From Nitrosospira lacus (GTDB lineage: Bacteria > Pseudomonadota > Gammaproteobacteria > Burkholderiales > Nitrosomonadaceae), in contig NZ_CP021106.3 in NCBI RefSeq assembly GCF_000355765.4, positions 186,001-250,000 on the forward strand: a stretch of 64,000 nt of DNA. The letters run 5' to 3'. Below the pieces are notes generated by a model. It was not told the DNA's origin and did no database searches. It was given only the letters and a program-made list of their open reading frames with translations. Positions within the stretch are counted from its first letter, which is position 1, and each line of letters opens with the position of its first letter. A program made the position numbers and the translations under genes. Of the stretch, positions 55,307-64,000 are shown piece by piece.

Positions 55307-57241
55307 TCATGCCACCTTGAGATCATTCTTGCGCGAGCCTGAGTGCTCCACCGGCAGTACGTTGCGCAGAAATGATTCAAACATCAGCAGCGTCCATAAC
55401 GGTGCACTATAATCACGCCTTCCCGACTGATGCTGGTCCAGCATCTCCTTTAGAAAGGCTTGGTTGAAAATCCCCGTATCTGCCAGAACCGACCCCATTA
55501 AAGCGTCGTTAAGCCTTTGGCGTAGCGGGCCACGAAACCAGCTTGCCAATGGTACTGAAAATCCCATCTTGTCACGATAAAGGACATCATTGGGAAGGTA
55601 GGGTTCCAGAGCCTTTTTGAACACATATTTGCCTTCATGGCCGTGCAGTTTGAAGGACACTGGAAGGCCAGATATCCACTCGACCAGTTTATGATCCAGC
55701 AATGGTACGCGCACTTCCAGGGCGTGAGCCATACTGGCGCGATCCACCTTGGTAAGAATATCACCAACAAGGTAGGTTTTCATGTCCAGGTATTGCACAC
55801 GGGACAGGGCGTCATCGACAGGGCATTTGTCAGCATGCATGCGCAAAACCTCCACCGCCTGGTACCCCTGGAGACTGCGGTGGAAAGAAGCACTGAAGAG
55901 ACGCTGGCGCATTTTGTCCTTCATAATGGAAACGCTGTGAAAATACCCTTCCACGGAATCTCGCGCGAGCGCCTCGAAAGTGGATTTCGCACGCAAAACC
56001 TTTGGTGCCCAGTCGGCCTTCGGGTAGAGGCTGCCTAGCAAACCGAACAAGGGCTTTCGAAACCCAAGTGGCAGCATGGATCGCATTCGATCTTCATAAA
56101 GATGCCAGCGATAGCGGCGGTAGCCAGCGAGGTTTTCGTCGCCCCCATCTCCCGACAACGCGACCGTCACGCGCTTTCTGGCCAGTTCACAAACCCGGTA
56201 GGTAGGCATGGCCGAGCTATCGGCAAAGGGTTCGTCGTATAAAAAAGCCAGTTTGTCTATAAGCTCGAAATCGTCCTGATCCACTCGTTCGACAGCATGC
56301 CGCGTGTGATAGCGATCGGCCACTTTTTGCGCATATTGGGATTCGTTGAAGGCAGGGTCTCCAAAAGAGATGGAGCATGTGTTGACGGGCTCTCCCATCA
56401 GGTTGGCCATCATCGCCACCACCGCGCTGGAGTCGACCCCGCCGGATAGGAAGGCCCCCAGCGGCACCTCGGTCATAAGATGAATCTTTACCGATTCACG
56501 CAGCCGGACAATCAGTTCTTCCTGTGCTTCCTGCATGCTGATGGAATCGTGCGGAGTAAAGGGTATGTCCCAATACTGGCGCAGCCGCGGCATGCTCTGG
56601 CCGGGTGAAAGTTTCAGTGTATGACCCGGAGAAAGCTTGAGTGCGTGCCGAAATATCGTTTTTGGCTCCGGGACATAACCATAGGCAAAGTAGTCTTCGA
56701 TAGCATGGGCATCCATCTCGCGGATGAAATCCGGATGGGCGAGCACTGCCTTGAGCTCGGAGGCGAAAATAAATGTACCATCCCCGAGCATGCCATAGTA
56801 AAGCGGTTTGATACCAAGCCGATCACGAGCAAGAAACAGGGTTTCCTGGTTGCGATCCCACAATCCGAAGGCGAACATGCCGCGAAAGCGATCCACGCAA
56901 TACTCACCCCACTCTTCCCAGGCATGGACAATGACCTCGGTATCACAATGCGTGCGAAAAGTATGACCGAGGGCGGCAAGCTCTGTGGCAAGCTCCTGAA
57001 AATTGTAGATTTCTCCATTGAAAACCACAACTACACTACCGTCTTCGTTAAAAAGCGGTTGCTGTCCGCTGGAGACATCCATGATCGAAAGACGACGGTG
57101 GCCGAAGCCCACGCCAGGCTCGGTGTACAGCTCTCCTTCATCGGGGCCGCGATGAATCTGGAGTTGATTCATGCGCCAGAGCACTTGCCGATCGATTTCA
57201 TTTTTGCCGCGCGTGTCAAACAGACCAACAATTCCACACAT
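55307..57241 (-). CDS. Exosortase A system-associated asparagine-synthase-like amidotransferase
   Basis: Glutamine-dependent amidotransferase of 644 residues. MCGIVGLFDTRGK carries the catalytic Cys2 and RGPDEG and NGEIYNFQEL complete the glutaminase domain. LGAFLSGGVDSSAVVAMM is the synthetase pyrophosphate loop, followed by ALSGDGGDENLAGYRRY. It matches amidotransferase 1 of XrtA loci (TIGR03108 type), thought to amidate a polysaccharide or its precursor rather than make free asparagine. A small LKLSPG duplication lies near residue 210. It is 141 bp downstream of the glycosyltransferase 2 gene. Confidence 0.9.
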   Translation of the reverse strand: MCGIVGLFDTRGKNEIDRQVLWRMNQLQIHRGPDEGELYTEPGVGFGHRRLSIMDVSSGQQPLFNEDGSVVVVFNGEIYNFQELATELAALGHTFRTHCDTEVIVHAWEEWGEYCVDRFRGMFAFGLWDRNQETLFLARDRLGIKPLYYGMLGDGTFIFASELKAVLAHPDFIREMDAHAIEDYFAYGYVPEPKTIFRHALKLSPGHTLKLSPGQSMPRLRQYWDIPFTPHDSISMQEAQEELIVRLRESVKIHLMTEVPLGAFLSGGVDSSAVVAMMANLMGEPVNTCSISFGDPAFNESQYAQKVADRYHTRHAVERVDQDDFELIDKLAFLYDEPFADSSAMPTYRVCELARKRVTVALSGDGGDENLAGYRRYRWHLYEDRMRSMLPLGFRKPLFGLLGSLYPKADWAPKVLRAKSTFEALARDSVEGYFHSVSIMKDKMRQRLFSASFHRSLQGYQAVEVLRMHADKCPVDDALSRVQYLDMKTYLVGDILTKVDRASMAHALEVRVPLLDHKLVEWISGLPVSFKLHGHEGKYVFKKALEPYLPNDVLYRDKMGFSVPLASWFRGPLRQRLNDALMGSVLADTGIFNQAFLKEMLDQHQSGRRDYSAPLWTLLMFESFLRNVLPVEHSGSRKNDLKVA

Positions 57242-57382
57242 GTTGATTTTCCTTTTATTCCGTCCGTTATCCTATCGGCAGTTGTGGTGAATTCGCCGTA
57301 AAGATGAAGTCAAGTGATGCAAGAAGCTTTCCTGATCATGGCATCAAGCTGAAAAATGCATGGTCAACCACGGGAATCGGCG

Positions 57383-58576
57383 TTACGGGCGCAAGGCCTT
57401 GTCATAGACTTGAAGGTACCCTTTGGTCATGGCCTCCATGCTGAAGCTTGCCTCGATCTGCCGCCGTGCTGCCTTGCCGTGTTGAATGATCAGATCGGGG
57501 TTTTTATAATATCTCAGCATCGCCTCCGCTAATGCTGATGGAACTCCCGGCGGAACCAGCATTCCCGTATATTCTTCCTTTACAAGTTCCACATTTCCCC
57601 CGACGCTGGTAGCGACGACCGGCAAACCCGTGGACATGGCTTCCAGAATGGTATTGGAGATGCCTTCACCAAGCGAGGGAAGAACAAAAAGATCCATGAC
57701 ACGCATCAATTCTGGAATATCGGCACGCTCTCCCGGAAACCAGGCAAGCGCTTCCGCCCCGGCCTTACGCAACATATCGATGCATTCCCGGCGCGTAGTC
57801 CCCTCACCAACGATCAGCAGCCGCAGATGTTCGCGAGCCGCGGGCTCCTCCTCCAGCACCCTCAAAAAAGCCTGAACCAGGCTGGGATAATTTTTCACAC
57901 CTGCCATTCTTCCGACACTACCGATGACAAAAGCATTTTCTGTAAAAAATCCTTGTGGTCCCGCTCTAAAGAGAGCGCCATCACGCGGGTGAAAACGCAG
58001 GCTATCAACACCGTTGTAGATCTGATTGATGCGCTGTGGCGTTGCTCCCACGGTATCGGCAAGCCAGCTTTCCAGATCTCTGCTGACAGCAATGAAATGA
58101 TTGACAAAAGGGCGGATTGCCTTACGCAGCAGATTGTATTTGCGATTTTTTCCGTGCAGGTCAAACAGATCTCGGCCGTGTTCTCCGTGGATTCGGGTGC
58201 GCACTCCGGCAACCGCGGCAATGACTTGCCCTTCCATCGTGCTGAGATTACGGGTGTGCACGATATCCGGTTTCAAGCGTCGGAGTGTTCCGAATAAATT
58301 GATATAAAGACCAAAATCGTGTCCTTCCCGCTTGTTTAGTGCCACGATTTCCACATTCTCTCTCAAGATCCGGTGGCGAAAATCAGAGTATCCCTTGAGG
58401 CATACGATAGCGTGCCGGTAACGTTCGGGTGGAATATGGTTGATCAGGTTTACAAGACCATTTTCCAGACCCCCGACCCCCAGGTGATGAATCACATGGA
58501 CAATGAGCGGAGGCTGCGTGGTAAACGTCCTTGAAGATTTCACCGGACCTTGCTGGGTACTAGCGCTCCCATGCAT
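57383..58576 (-). CDS. Exosortase A system-associated glycosyltransferase (TIGR03088 type)
   Basis: GT4-like, GT-B enzyme of 397 residues. VIHHLGVGGLENGLVNLIN starts the acceptor domain, HTRNLSTMEGQ follows, and the C-terminal domain has GSVGRMAGVKNYPSLVQAF and LPSLGEGISNTILEAMSTGLPVVATSVGGN with the EX7E motif. It matches the second glycosyltransferase of XrtA loci. The ATG at 58576 overlaps the xrtA stop by 17 bp and is preceded by GAGGG; a GTG at 58543 is a weaker alternative. Confidence 0.9.
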   Translation of the reverse strand: MHGSASTQQGPVKSSRTFTTQPPLIVHVIHHLGVGGLENGLVNLINHIPPERYRHAIVCLKGYSDFRHRILRENVEIVALNKREGHDFGLYINLFGTLRRLKPDIVHTRNLSTMEGQVIAAVAGVRTRIHGEHGRDLFDLHGKNRKYNLLRKAIRPFVNHFIAVSRDLESWLADTVGATPQRINQIYNGVDSLRFHPRDGALFRAGPQGFFTENAFVIGSVGRMAGVKNYPSLVQAFLRVLEEEPAAREHLRLLIVGEGTTRRECIDMLRKAGAEALAWFPGERADIPELMRVMDLFVLPSLGEGISNTILEAMSTGLPVVATSVGGNVELVKEEYTGMLVPPGVPSALAEAMLRYYKNPDLIIQHGKAARRQIEASFSMEAMTKGYLQVYDKALRP

Positions 58577-60143
58577 GCTGGAGCCCTCTTGTTATCGTTG
58601 GCATCATGTCATCGACAAAAGCCTGAAGCACTGGAACAGCTTCATCGGATGCTGCTTCGTAACGCGCCGCGATAATAATCTCCGCCCCATCGTCACCTCT
58701 GCCCAAGAGCTTATTCCGTGCCAGGATAAATTTAGCCATATAGGGACTGGCCGTCTTCTCTCCGCCAATCCAATACCACCTCCAGACGAGCAGGTTTGCG
58801 TCGGGTGAATGAAGCTGGCTCTGCTTGACGGTCACCTGCCGGGAGTCAAGAAGTATGCCGCGTGTATTTTCCTTGATGTTACGCCAGTATGATTCTGTTT
58901 CCGGCACGAGCAGATTCCCGGAATTGATCAGTTCTGTTCCCTGCTGCTGGTTGCGGTAATAACTCACATAAAGATCCACCGCCTGGTGATGGTTCCGGTA
59001 ATTTTGCAGAAATTGGGTAGCGGCTCCAATATACTTGGGCCTCCAGTCGGAGATCGGACTCGTGGCGGCTTCCCATTTTTCTGCTACGCCGGGAATTTCG
59101 ATTTGTGGTTCCGTGCTGCGGGAGAATCTGTTTTCCAGATAGGCCGCTGACACCGGCCAGATGAAAGCTATTGCAAGGACTGCGCTGGCAGCAAGAACTA
59201 CGCTCTTCGGCGAACCCTTGCTGCCCTGCCTGAGATCTGGTTTAGGTTGGGGGACCGCATCGGCACCCTTATTCTCGCCATTGTCTTCGCGCCAGAATGA
59301 TCCGATCCAGAATAACAATAGCATCACGAAACCAAAGAATATCCAACCGTAAATAAGATGGTCAACTCCCACAGCCAGACTCATGTTGCTCAGATGGCCG
59401 GTCATCACGATCAGGTAGGCACGAATCCCGTTGGCGATAATGGGCACCAGCACTGAAAGCGCGATGAACGCCAGGCGACGCCTCAGACTTCGGTACGTCA
59501 GATAGGCATAAAGCATACCCAGCGTAAAGGATGCGATGAGGTAGCGCAAACCGCTACAGGCTTCCACAACGGACCAATTGCCGCTTGGAATGGTAAAAAA
59601 ACTGCCCTCACGGTAAACGGGTATGCCCGTCAACTGCAGCGCCCATACGGTAAAGTCGGCGGTAAAGTCGATGAGGGGAGGGATAAATACGTCGCCAAAA
59701 GGTACGGCAAGCAAAAGATAGGCCAATGGAAAAGCAATCGCCCAAGCCATTCGGGTTCCCAGAATTGCCCAAACGGCAGCGGGAATCATTGCCATCAGAA
59801 AATATTGCTCAAATACCTGAACGCTGGCAAGCGTTGCCATCAGCCAGCCAAAACCCAGGGCACCGAGTACCGCAAGAGCCGGAAGGTTTGGCTCAGGGGA
59901 AAATGTGCTTAAATGTTTGCGTTGCCCCCAGATCAGATAGGCACTGAAAGGAAGTATAAGGAAGCCATGGGCAAATGTATCGGATCGCTCCCAGATGGAA
60001 ACCATGGACCAGGTGGTTTCATGATAACCCGCCAGGATTGCGGCAATGGTGGCAAGTGTAAGAAGGGCGGCCCCCTTCAAGCTTTGCTGATCCAGCGTTG
60101 TGGCGGAACCATGCGCGATTTCTTGCGGGGTTTGCACGCTCAT
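58560..60143 (-). CDS. xrtA: Exosortase A fused to EpsI-like domain
   Basis: Inner-membrane transpeptidase that cleaves PEP-CTERM sorting signals and probably passes the proteins to a glycolipid. About eight membrane helices fill residues 20-280. The catalytic residues are visible: Cys196 in VVEACSGLRYL, Arg241 in ANGIRAY and His262 in VDHLIYGW. Residues about 310-527 form an EpsI-type periplasmic domain after one more helix, often a separate gene but commonly fused in XrtA. The start overlaps the upstream glycosyltransferase stop by 4 bp. No PEP-CTERM protein lies in the window. Confidence 0.94.
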   Translation of the reverse strand: MSVQTPQEIAHGSATTLDQQSLKGAALLTLATIAAILAGYHETTWSMVSIWERSDTFAHGFLILPFSAYLIWGQRKHLSTFSPEPNLPALAVLGALGFGWLMATLASVQVFEQYFLMAMIPAAVWAILGTRMAWAIAFPLAYLLLAVPFGDVFIPPLIDFTADFTVWALQLTGIPVYREGSFFTIPSGNWSVVEACSGLRYLIASFTLGMLYAYLTYRSLRRRLAFIALSVLVPIIANGIRAYLIVMTGHLSNMSLAVGVDHLIYGWIFFGFVMLLLFWIGSFWREDNGENKGADAVPQPKPDLRQGSKGSPKSVVLAASAVLAIAFIWPVSAAYLENRFSRSTEPQIEIPGVAEKWEAATSPISDWRPKYIGAATQFLQNYRNHHQAVDLYVSYYRNQQQGTELINSGNLLVPETESYWRNIKENTRGILLDSRQVTVKQSQLHSPDANLLVWRWYWIGGEKTASPYMAKFILARNKLLGRGDDGAEIIIAARYEAASDEAVPVLQAFVDDMMPTITRGLQHAWER

Positions 60144-61408
60144 GCCGCATCTCCCGCGGATTTAAAATGGTTTTGCAAGACATGCGGACGCGCTTCATCA
60201 GCAGAAATCACTTGTGGCTGGGAGAGGAGCGCCTCAACTCGCGCCAGACCTTTTTCCCAACTGTAATCCTTCAGAACCCGGGCCCTTGCGGCACGGCCCA
60301 TCGTCCGGCGCGACTTGCTCTGGAGCAGCGTAATTATTTGATGAGCAAAATCATCTTCATTGTCAGCAACCAATAATTCCTGGCCGGAAACCGCACATAT
60401 TCCCTCCATCGCTTGTGGAGAGGCGATTACGATCTTTGCCATGGCCATCGCTTCCAGCACCTTGTTCTGTATGCCACGGGCAATGCGTAGCGGCGCCACC
60501 GCCAAGGATGCATGTGCGAGATAGGGCCGTATGTCCGGAACCGATCCCGTTACCGTGATCCCGGGAAGGGCAGACAGCGCCATTACTCTTGCTGCGGGTC
60601 GCGCGCCGACAATATGGAACTCAACATTGGGTAAATGCACGCGGATTGCGGAAAAGATACTGCGCGCAAACCAGTCTACGGCATCCACATTAGCCCAGTA
60701 ATCCATCGCTCCGGTAAAAACCAGGGTATCGGTACCGGTAGCGTAGGGATTAGGGTAAATATTTTGCGGTGAGAAATAATCCGCATCGACACCGTTGTTG
60801 AAGTAAGTGACTTTTGTCGCAACCTCCGGCGCGAGCCGCTTGAATAAATCGGCTTCTGCCTCGGAGACGAAGGTCGCAGCGTCAAACTCTCTGGCGACCC
60901 GCTTTTCGTAACTGAGCAGCAATCTCGATTCACGCCGGTATATCCAATCCATCGGCCAACTTTTGGTGGCTGCGTATTGCATCCATTTGTCCGAATCGAT
61001 ATCGACAAAATCGATGACCCGGCGTGCAGGCCCGGCATGGCTCACGTATTGCGCCATGCCGGAGGAGAAAACCAGAATATTTCTGACAGATCTTGTTTCG
61101 AGTACGCTATTTACCCACGCTTGCAAACTCCTGTCCCGATAGTAGGGCAAGGTAAGGGGCTGCTGGAGAAACAGGCCGCCAAGGCTGCGCAAGCGCGCGG
61201 CCTTCGGCGAAAGATTGACAAAGCAGGTCTCACCACAGAGATCCTTGACTTTAGGAAGATGGCTCCAGTCTTTCTCGTCATCAATAAAAGTACCGAGATG
61301 GACGCGATAGTGTCGACTCAGGTGCTTGAGCAGATGATAGGAGCGTATTTTGTCCCCCTTGTCCGGCGGAAAGGGAATACGATGAACGAGATAAAGAAGT
61401 TCCTGCAT
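60140..61408 (-). CDS. Exosortase A system-associated glycosyltransferase (TIGR03087 type)
   Basis: GT-B enzyme of 422 residues starting MQELLYLVHRIPFPPDKGDKIRSYH, the characteristic opening of the first XrtA-linked glycosyltransferase. It continues with VIDFVDIDSDKWMQYA, ATFVSEAEADLFKR, NNGVDADYFSP, VFTGAMDYWANVDAVDWF and APLRIARGIQNKVLEAMAMAKIV. It is separated from FemAB by 4 bp and overlaps xrtA, so the genes form one operon. Confidence 0.92.
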   Translation of the reverse strand: MQELLYLVHRIPFPPDKGDKIRSYHLLKHLSRHYRVHLGTFIDDEKDWSHLPKVKDLCGETCFVNLSPKAARLRSLGGLFLQQPLTLPYYRDRSLQAWVNSVLETRSVRNILVFSSGMAQYVSHAGPARRVIDFVDIDSDKWMQYAATKSWPMDWIYRRESRLLLSYEKRVAREFDAATFVSEAEADLFKRLAPEVATKVTYFNNGVDADYFSPQNIYPNPYATGTDTLVFTGAMDYWANVDAVDWFARSIFSAIRVHLPNVEFHIVGARPAARVMALSALPGITVTGSVPDIRPYLAHASLAVAPLRIARGIQNKVLEAMAMAKIVIASPQAMEGICAVSGQELLVADNEDDFAHQIITLLQSKSRRTMGRAARARVLKDYSWEKGLARVEALLSQPQVISADEARPHVLQNHFKSAGDAA

Positions 61409-61412
61409 GAAT

Positions 61413-62498
61413 CTAGCCCAGATTCTTCACGATGTAAGGACCAATAAGATTGGCCATCGGCAGCGGCAGCTTCTGCCAGGCCTTTATGAAAATCTGATAT
61501 TTGGGATTAAGGGGATTATGATCGGGTACCGCTCCCGCGCGATGCAACTGATATTCATAATGCAGCGGTTGCGGCTCGAATCCCCAATTCTTCTTGAAAT
61601 CGTAAGAGCCCGTGTTACGCTTGCTGCGCCCGAAGTCAAAAGTCTTAATCCCCCTTTCGCAAGCGCGCCGCATCAGTTCCCAGTACATGAAGTCATTTCC
61701 CGCCACCTCTCTAGCTTCACTGGTGCCGCCGCCATAATAAGGCAATACCTCGTCACGGAAATAAAAGCTCATGACGCCGCTGACGGTACGTCCTCCTTTT
61801 AGAATGACCATAAGTTCACAATCTTCAGCGAAAATTTCCTTGAGAAGCCGAAAGTATCTCCTGGAAAAGACCGGGGTACCCAAACGGTGCACGCTTGCGG
61901 AATAGGCAAGAAAAAAACGCTCGGTATTTTCATCTAGGGTACTTTCGAGTCCAGCCTTGATACCTTTGCGTACCATTGCGCGCTGCTTGCGCGGGATGGC
62001 CTGCATGTTCCGCTCCTCTTCCGGGTCTATGCCCTTGCGGAAAGTGACATAGAGATCCTTGGTGGGCCAATCCGGGTGCTGTATTCTCAGATTCCGGTAT
62101 TCGAGATAATCGGTGTTCAGTCGCGCAGCAAGCGCCTGGGCAGCACGATCAAGCGCAATCCGGCTGGATTCCGAGATTGCGGCAATGCCGCCATAGACAC
62201 AGAATGGGAGCGAGCTCAGGCAATGGCCAAAAAGGTGGCTATTGATTTCCGCCAACGGCAGCACTGCTTGAATTTCTCCTCCGGACTCAGCGTAGAGATA
62301 CCAGGTTTTGTGGCCCAAAGCACGTTCGATGACCGTCCTCCAACCGGCGCGATGAAAGAAAGTAGCTTCGGGACAGCCTGAGACGAATTCGTCCCATCTT
62401 GCCGCATCCTGGGGCTGAAAGGCATGGACGACCGGCATGCCGGCCTGATGGAGGGAAGCTTGATGATCCTCCTGGAATGCTTCAATGATGCTGCTCAT
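61413..62498 (-). CDS. PEP-CTERM/XrtA system-associated FemAB family protein
   Basis: FemAB-related acyltransferase (TIGR03019 type), 361 residues from the ATG at 62498, which overlaps the deacetylase stop as ATGA; the frame to 62537 is less likely. Features: DEFVSGCPEATFFHRAGWRTVIERALGH near the start, IPRKQRAMVRKGIKAGLES, VLPYYGGGTSEAREVAGNDFMYWELMRRA and FDFGRSKRNTGSYDFKKNWGFEPQPL. The family is thought to transfer aminoacyl groups in exopolysaccharide modification; the substrate is unproven. Confidence 0.9.
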   Translation of the reverse strand: MSSIIEAFQEDHQASLHQAGMPVVHAFQPQDAARWDEFVSGCPEATFFHRAGWRTVIERALGHKTWYLYAESGGEIQAVLPLAEINSHLFGHCLSSLPFCVYGGIAAISESSRIALDRAAQALAARLNTDYLEYRNLRIQHPDWPTKDLYVTFRKGIDPEEERNMQAIPRKQRAMVRKGIKAGLESTLDENTERFFLAYSASVHRLGTPVFSRRYFRLLKEIFAEDCELMVILKGGRTVSGVMSFYFRDEVLPYYGGGTSEAREVAGNDFMYWELMRRACERGIKTFDFGRSKRNTGSYDFKKNWGFEPQPLHYEYQLHRAGAVPDHNPLNPKYQIFIKAWQKLPLPMANLIGPYIVKNLG

Positions 62499-63343
62499 GC
62501 GTCTTGTTCCAGAAAAATCCGATCCACGCGATCCCACCGGAAGTCACGAGTCAACGCTTTGATTCGCTCTTCCATACGATGAAGATTGTAATAGTGGCGG
62601 AAGCGTGTTTTCATGCTGATGCCTTGCTGACGCGGCTGCTTATGATCTATTTCCCAGGGGTGGAAATAAAAGATAGCGGAACGGCGTTCGAGATGATTCA
62701 ATCTTTGCAGGAACCACCGCGAAACCGGGTAGGGCCAAAGCCGGAAATAGCCGCCGCCGGCGGGAAAATTCCGCTTGAACAAACGCATAGTAGTAATAGG
62801 CAATTCCAGCAACCCATGATGCGTGCGCGGATGATGGGCAAAGCGGGGAGCCTCCGGCATGCCGTAATGATCATGTTGAATGGGATAAATACTGGAACTG
62901 TAACGGTAGCCGGCTTCTTCAAGTATATCCAGCGCCCATAGATTATGGCGGCCGATGGAAAAACTCGGCGCGCGATAACCCAGTACCGCGTTGCCGCCAA
63001 TGTCTTCAAGAATGGCTTTGCTTCGAACGATATCATCACGGAATTCATGAGTCTCCTGATCGGAGACTCGATGATGGGCCCAACCGTGACTGGCCAGTTC
63101 GTGACCGTTTGCGACAATACGCCTGACCATGTCGGGGTGGCGGTCGGCGATCCATCCCAAGGTGAAAAAGGTTGCTTTTGCGCCTTCTTCATCCAGCAAA
63201 GAAAGTATGCGATCGATATTGGACTCCACCCGGCAAGATATGGAGGTCCATGATTCCCTTGAAATATGGGGAGCAAACGCTGAAACCTGGAAATAGTCTT
63301 CCACGTCGACGGTCATCGCGTTGCGTATTAGTGTTGAGTTCAT
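62495..63343 (-). CDS. XrtA system polysaccharide deacetylase
   Basis: NodB-fold deacetylase of the XrtA locus (TIGR03006 type), 282 residues from the ATG at 63343, preceded by GAGG. It has MTVDVEDYFQVSAFAP (first metal Asp), ATFFTLGWIADRHP, GHELASHGWAHH (HxxxH), LGYRAPSFSIG and a final IFYFHPWEID followed by the C-terminal extension typical of this group. No signal peptide. It is 151 bp downstream of the ATPase gene. Confidence 0.92.
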   Translation of the reverse strand: MNSTLIRNAMTVDVEDYFQVSAFAPHISRESWTSISCRVESNIDRILSLLDEEGAKATFFTLGWIADRHPDMVRRIVANGHELASHGWAHHRVSDQETHEFRDDIVRSKAILEDIGGNAVLGYRAPSFSIGRHNLWALDILEEAGYRYSSSIYPIQHDHYGMPEAPRFAHHPRTHHGLLELPITTMRLFKRNFPAGGGYFRLWPYPVSRWFLQRLNHLERRSAIFYFHPWEIDHKQPRQQGISMKTRFRHYYNLHRMEERIKALTRDFRWDRVDRIFLEQDA

Positions 63344-63494
63344 TTGACCAACCTCGCATAGTGCCGCAAACAATCAAATCCACACTTAGCTCCGCAAACC
63401 ATTTTCCATTCGCCTGTAAATTACCTCCGCGATTCCCGCCACTGACTTGCAATGAGGGTTCTCCCGGAATTGGCGTCTACTGTAAAGATGCATA

Positions 63495-64000
63495 TCAAAC
63501 CTTGTCTTTCCCAAGATTCTTGTTTACGCCCGAGGGAGACAGGATCTGCTTGAGCAGCTCCAGTAACGAAACGACAGATTCCTCCAGCTTGGCAACCCGG
63601 TCGTCCATTTTCTCCAGACTGGCAAGCGCCTCGGCACTCTTCAGTCCGGATGCGGCATCGAACTCCACCTGGACGTCGTCGGTCGCGTCCGGCATATCGA
63701 ACTCCTGCTGGATATCGCGTATGACTTCATCGACTTCCGAACTACCGAACTGGTGTAATTTCTCCAGGCAGCCCATTAGCAAAAGGCGATCACACAACGT
63801 ATTGATCTTGCGAGGAATACCGCCGGCATAATCATGAATGGCGGCAAAAGCATCCTCATCAAACGATGGGTCTCCGCACCAGCCCGCGGTACTTAGCCGA
63901 TGCTCGATATAGGCTCGCGTTTCCGATAAATCCATGGGTCCAAGATGGTAGGTGGCAGTTACCCTTTGCCGCAATTGCTGCATATTCCCACTCAGCAGGG
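63495..64000 (-). CDS. XrtA-associated ATPase (partial, 5' end outside window)
   Basis: C-terminal part of an AAA/ExeA-like ATPase found in XrtA loci (TIGR03015 type). The frame is open through 64000 and reads LLSGNMQQLRQRVTATYHLGPMDLSETRAYIEHRL, then YAGGIPRKINTLCDRLLLMG, the usual sensor-2 region. A long charged tail (about 80 residues, likely coiled coil) follows. The Walker motifs are beyond the window edge. The first ATG in view (63983) is internal, not the start. Confidence 0.85.
   Translation of the reverse strand, partial: LLSGNMQQLRQRVTATYHLGPMDLSETRAYIEHRLSTAGWCGDPSFDEDAFAAIHDYAGGIPRKINTLCDRLLLMGCLEKLHQFGSSEVDEVIRDIQQEFDMPDATDDVQVEFDAASGLKSAEALASLEKMDDRVAKLEESVVSLLELLKQILSPSGVNKNLGKDKV

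Overview
The window looks like the chromosome of a betaproteobacterium, probably Nitrosospira or a close relative in the Nitrosomonadales. This is inferred from protein character and gene order, not from a search. It has three parts: a cell-wall and division cluster, a long patchwork of surface-polysaccharide genes broken by gene-poor and decayed stretches, and an exosortase A (XrtA/EpsH) exopolysaccharide locus. Single-copy housekeeping genes sit between the last two. No rRNA, tRNA, CRISPR array or intact insertion sequence was seen.

Region 1 (1-8.5 kb, minus strand) is the head of the dcw cluster in canonical order: mraZ, rsmH, ftsL, ftsI, murE, murF, mraY and murD, with murD cut by the window edge. 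The genes from ftsL to murF are joined by 4-bp start/stop overlaps. Upstream of mraZ is a clear triple MraZ operator.

Region 2 (9-36 kb) is surface-glycan territory. A five-gene minus-strand set (nucleotidyltransferase, NeuA-like, Gfo/Idh/MocA, SDR, NeuB-like) looks like an incomplete or unusual nonulosonate pathway. Its first gene has no ATG, GTG or TTG start. Further on are a GT2 glycosyltransferase, a divergent phosphoglycerate mutase-like protein, a HIT protein, a sugar-transfer ATP-grasp protein, a GT2-GtrA-GT39 fusion, a Kdo 3-hydroxylase, an orphan LptF, an ABC exporter, a CDP-alcohol phosphotransferase, a NeuA-KdsC fusion and a three-gene minus-strand run (GT-B-like, PLD-like, surface carbohydrate protein). 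Two decayed GT2 fragments, each followed by an intact or decayed lptF, show an old segmental duplication on either side of the ABC exporter.

Region 3 (36-50.7 kb) holds relA, comEC, a DUF2062 protein, lolC-lolD, a zinc-uptake set (zur-like regulator, small CxxC protein, znuD-like TonB receptor) with matching inverted repeats before zur and znuD, a secreted beta-helix protein and a large VanZ-type membrane protein.

Region 4 (50.7-64 kb, minus strand) is the XrtA locus. In transcription order it has an ATPase (partial), a polysaccharide deacetylase, a FemAB protein, glycosyltransferase 1, an exosortase A-EpsI fusion, glycosyltransferase 2, an asparagine-synthase-like amidotransferase, a second deacetylase, a second GNAT/FemAB protein, a TylF-like methyltransferase and an FkbH-like HAD protein. 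These would build and modify an exopolysaccharide and sort PEP-CTERM proteins. No PEP-CTERM substrate was seen here.
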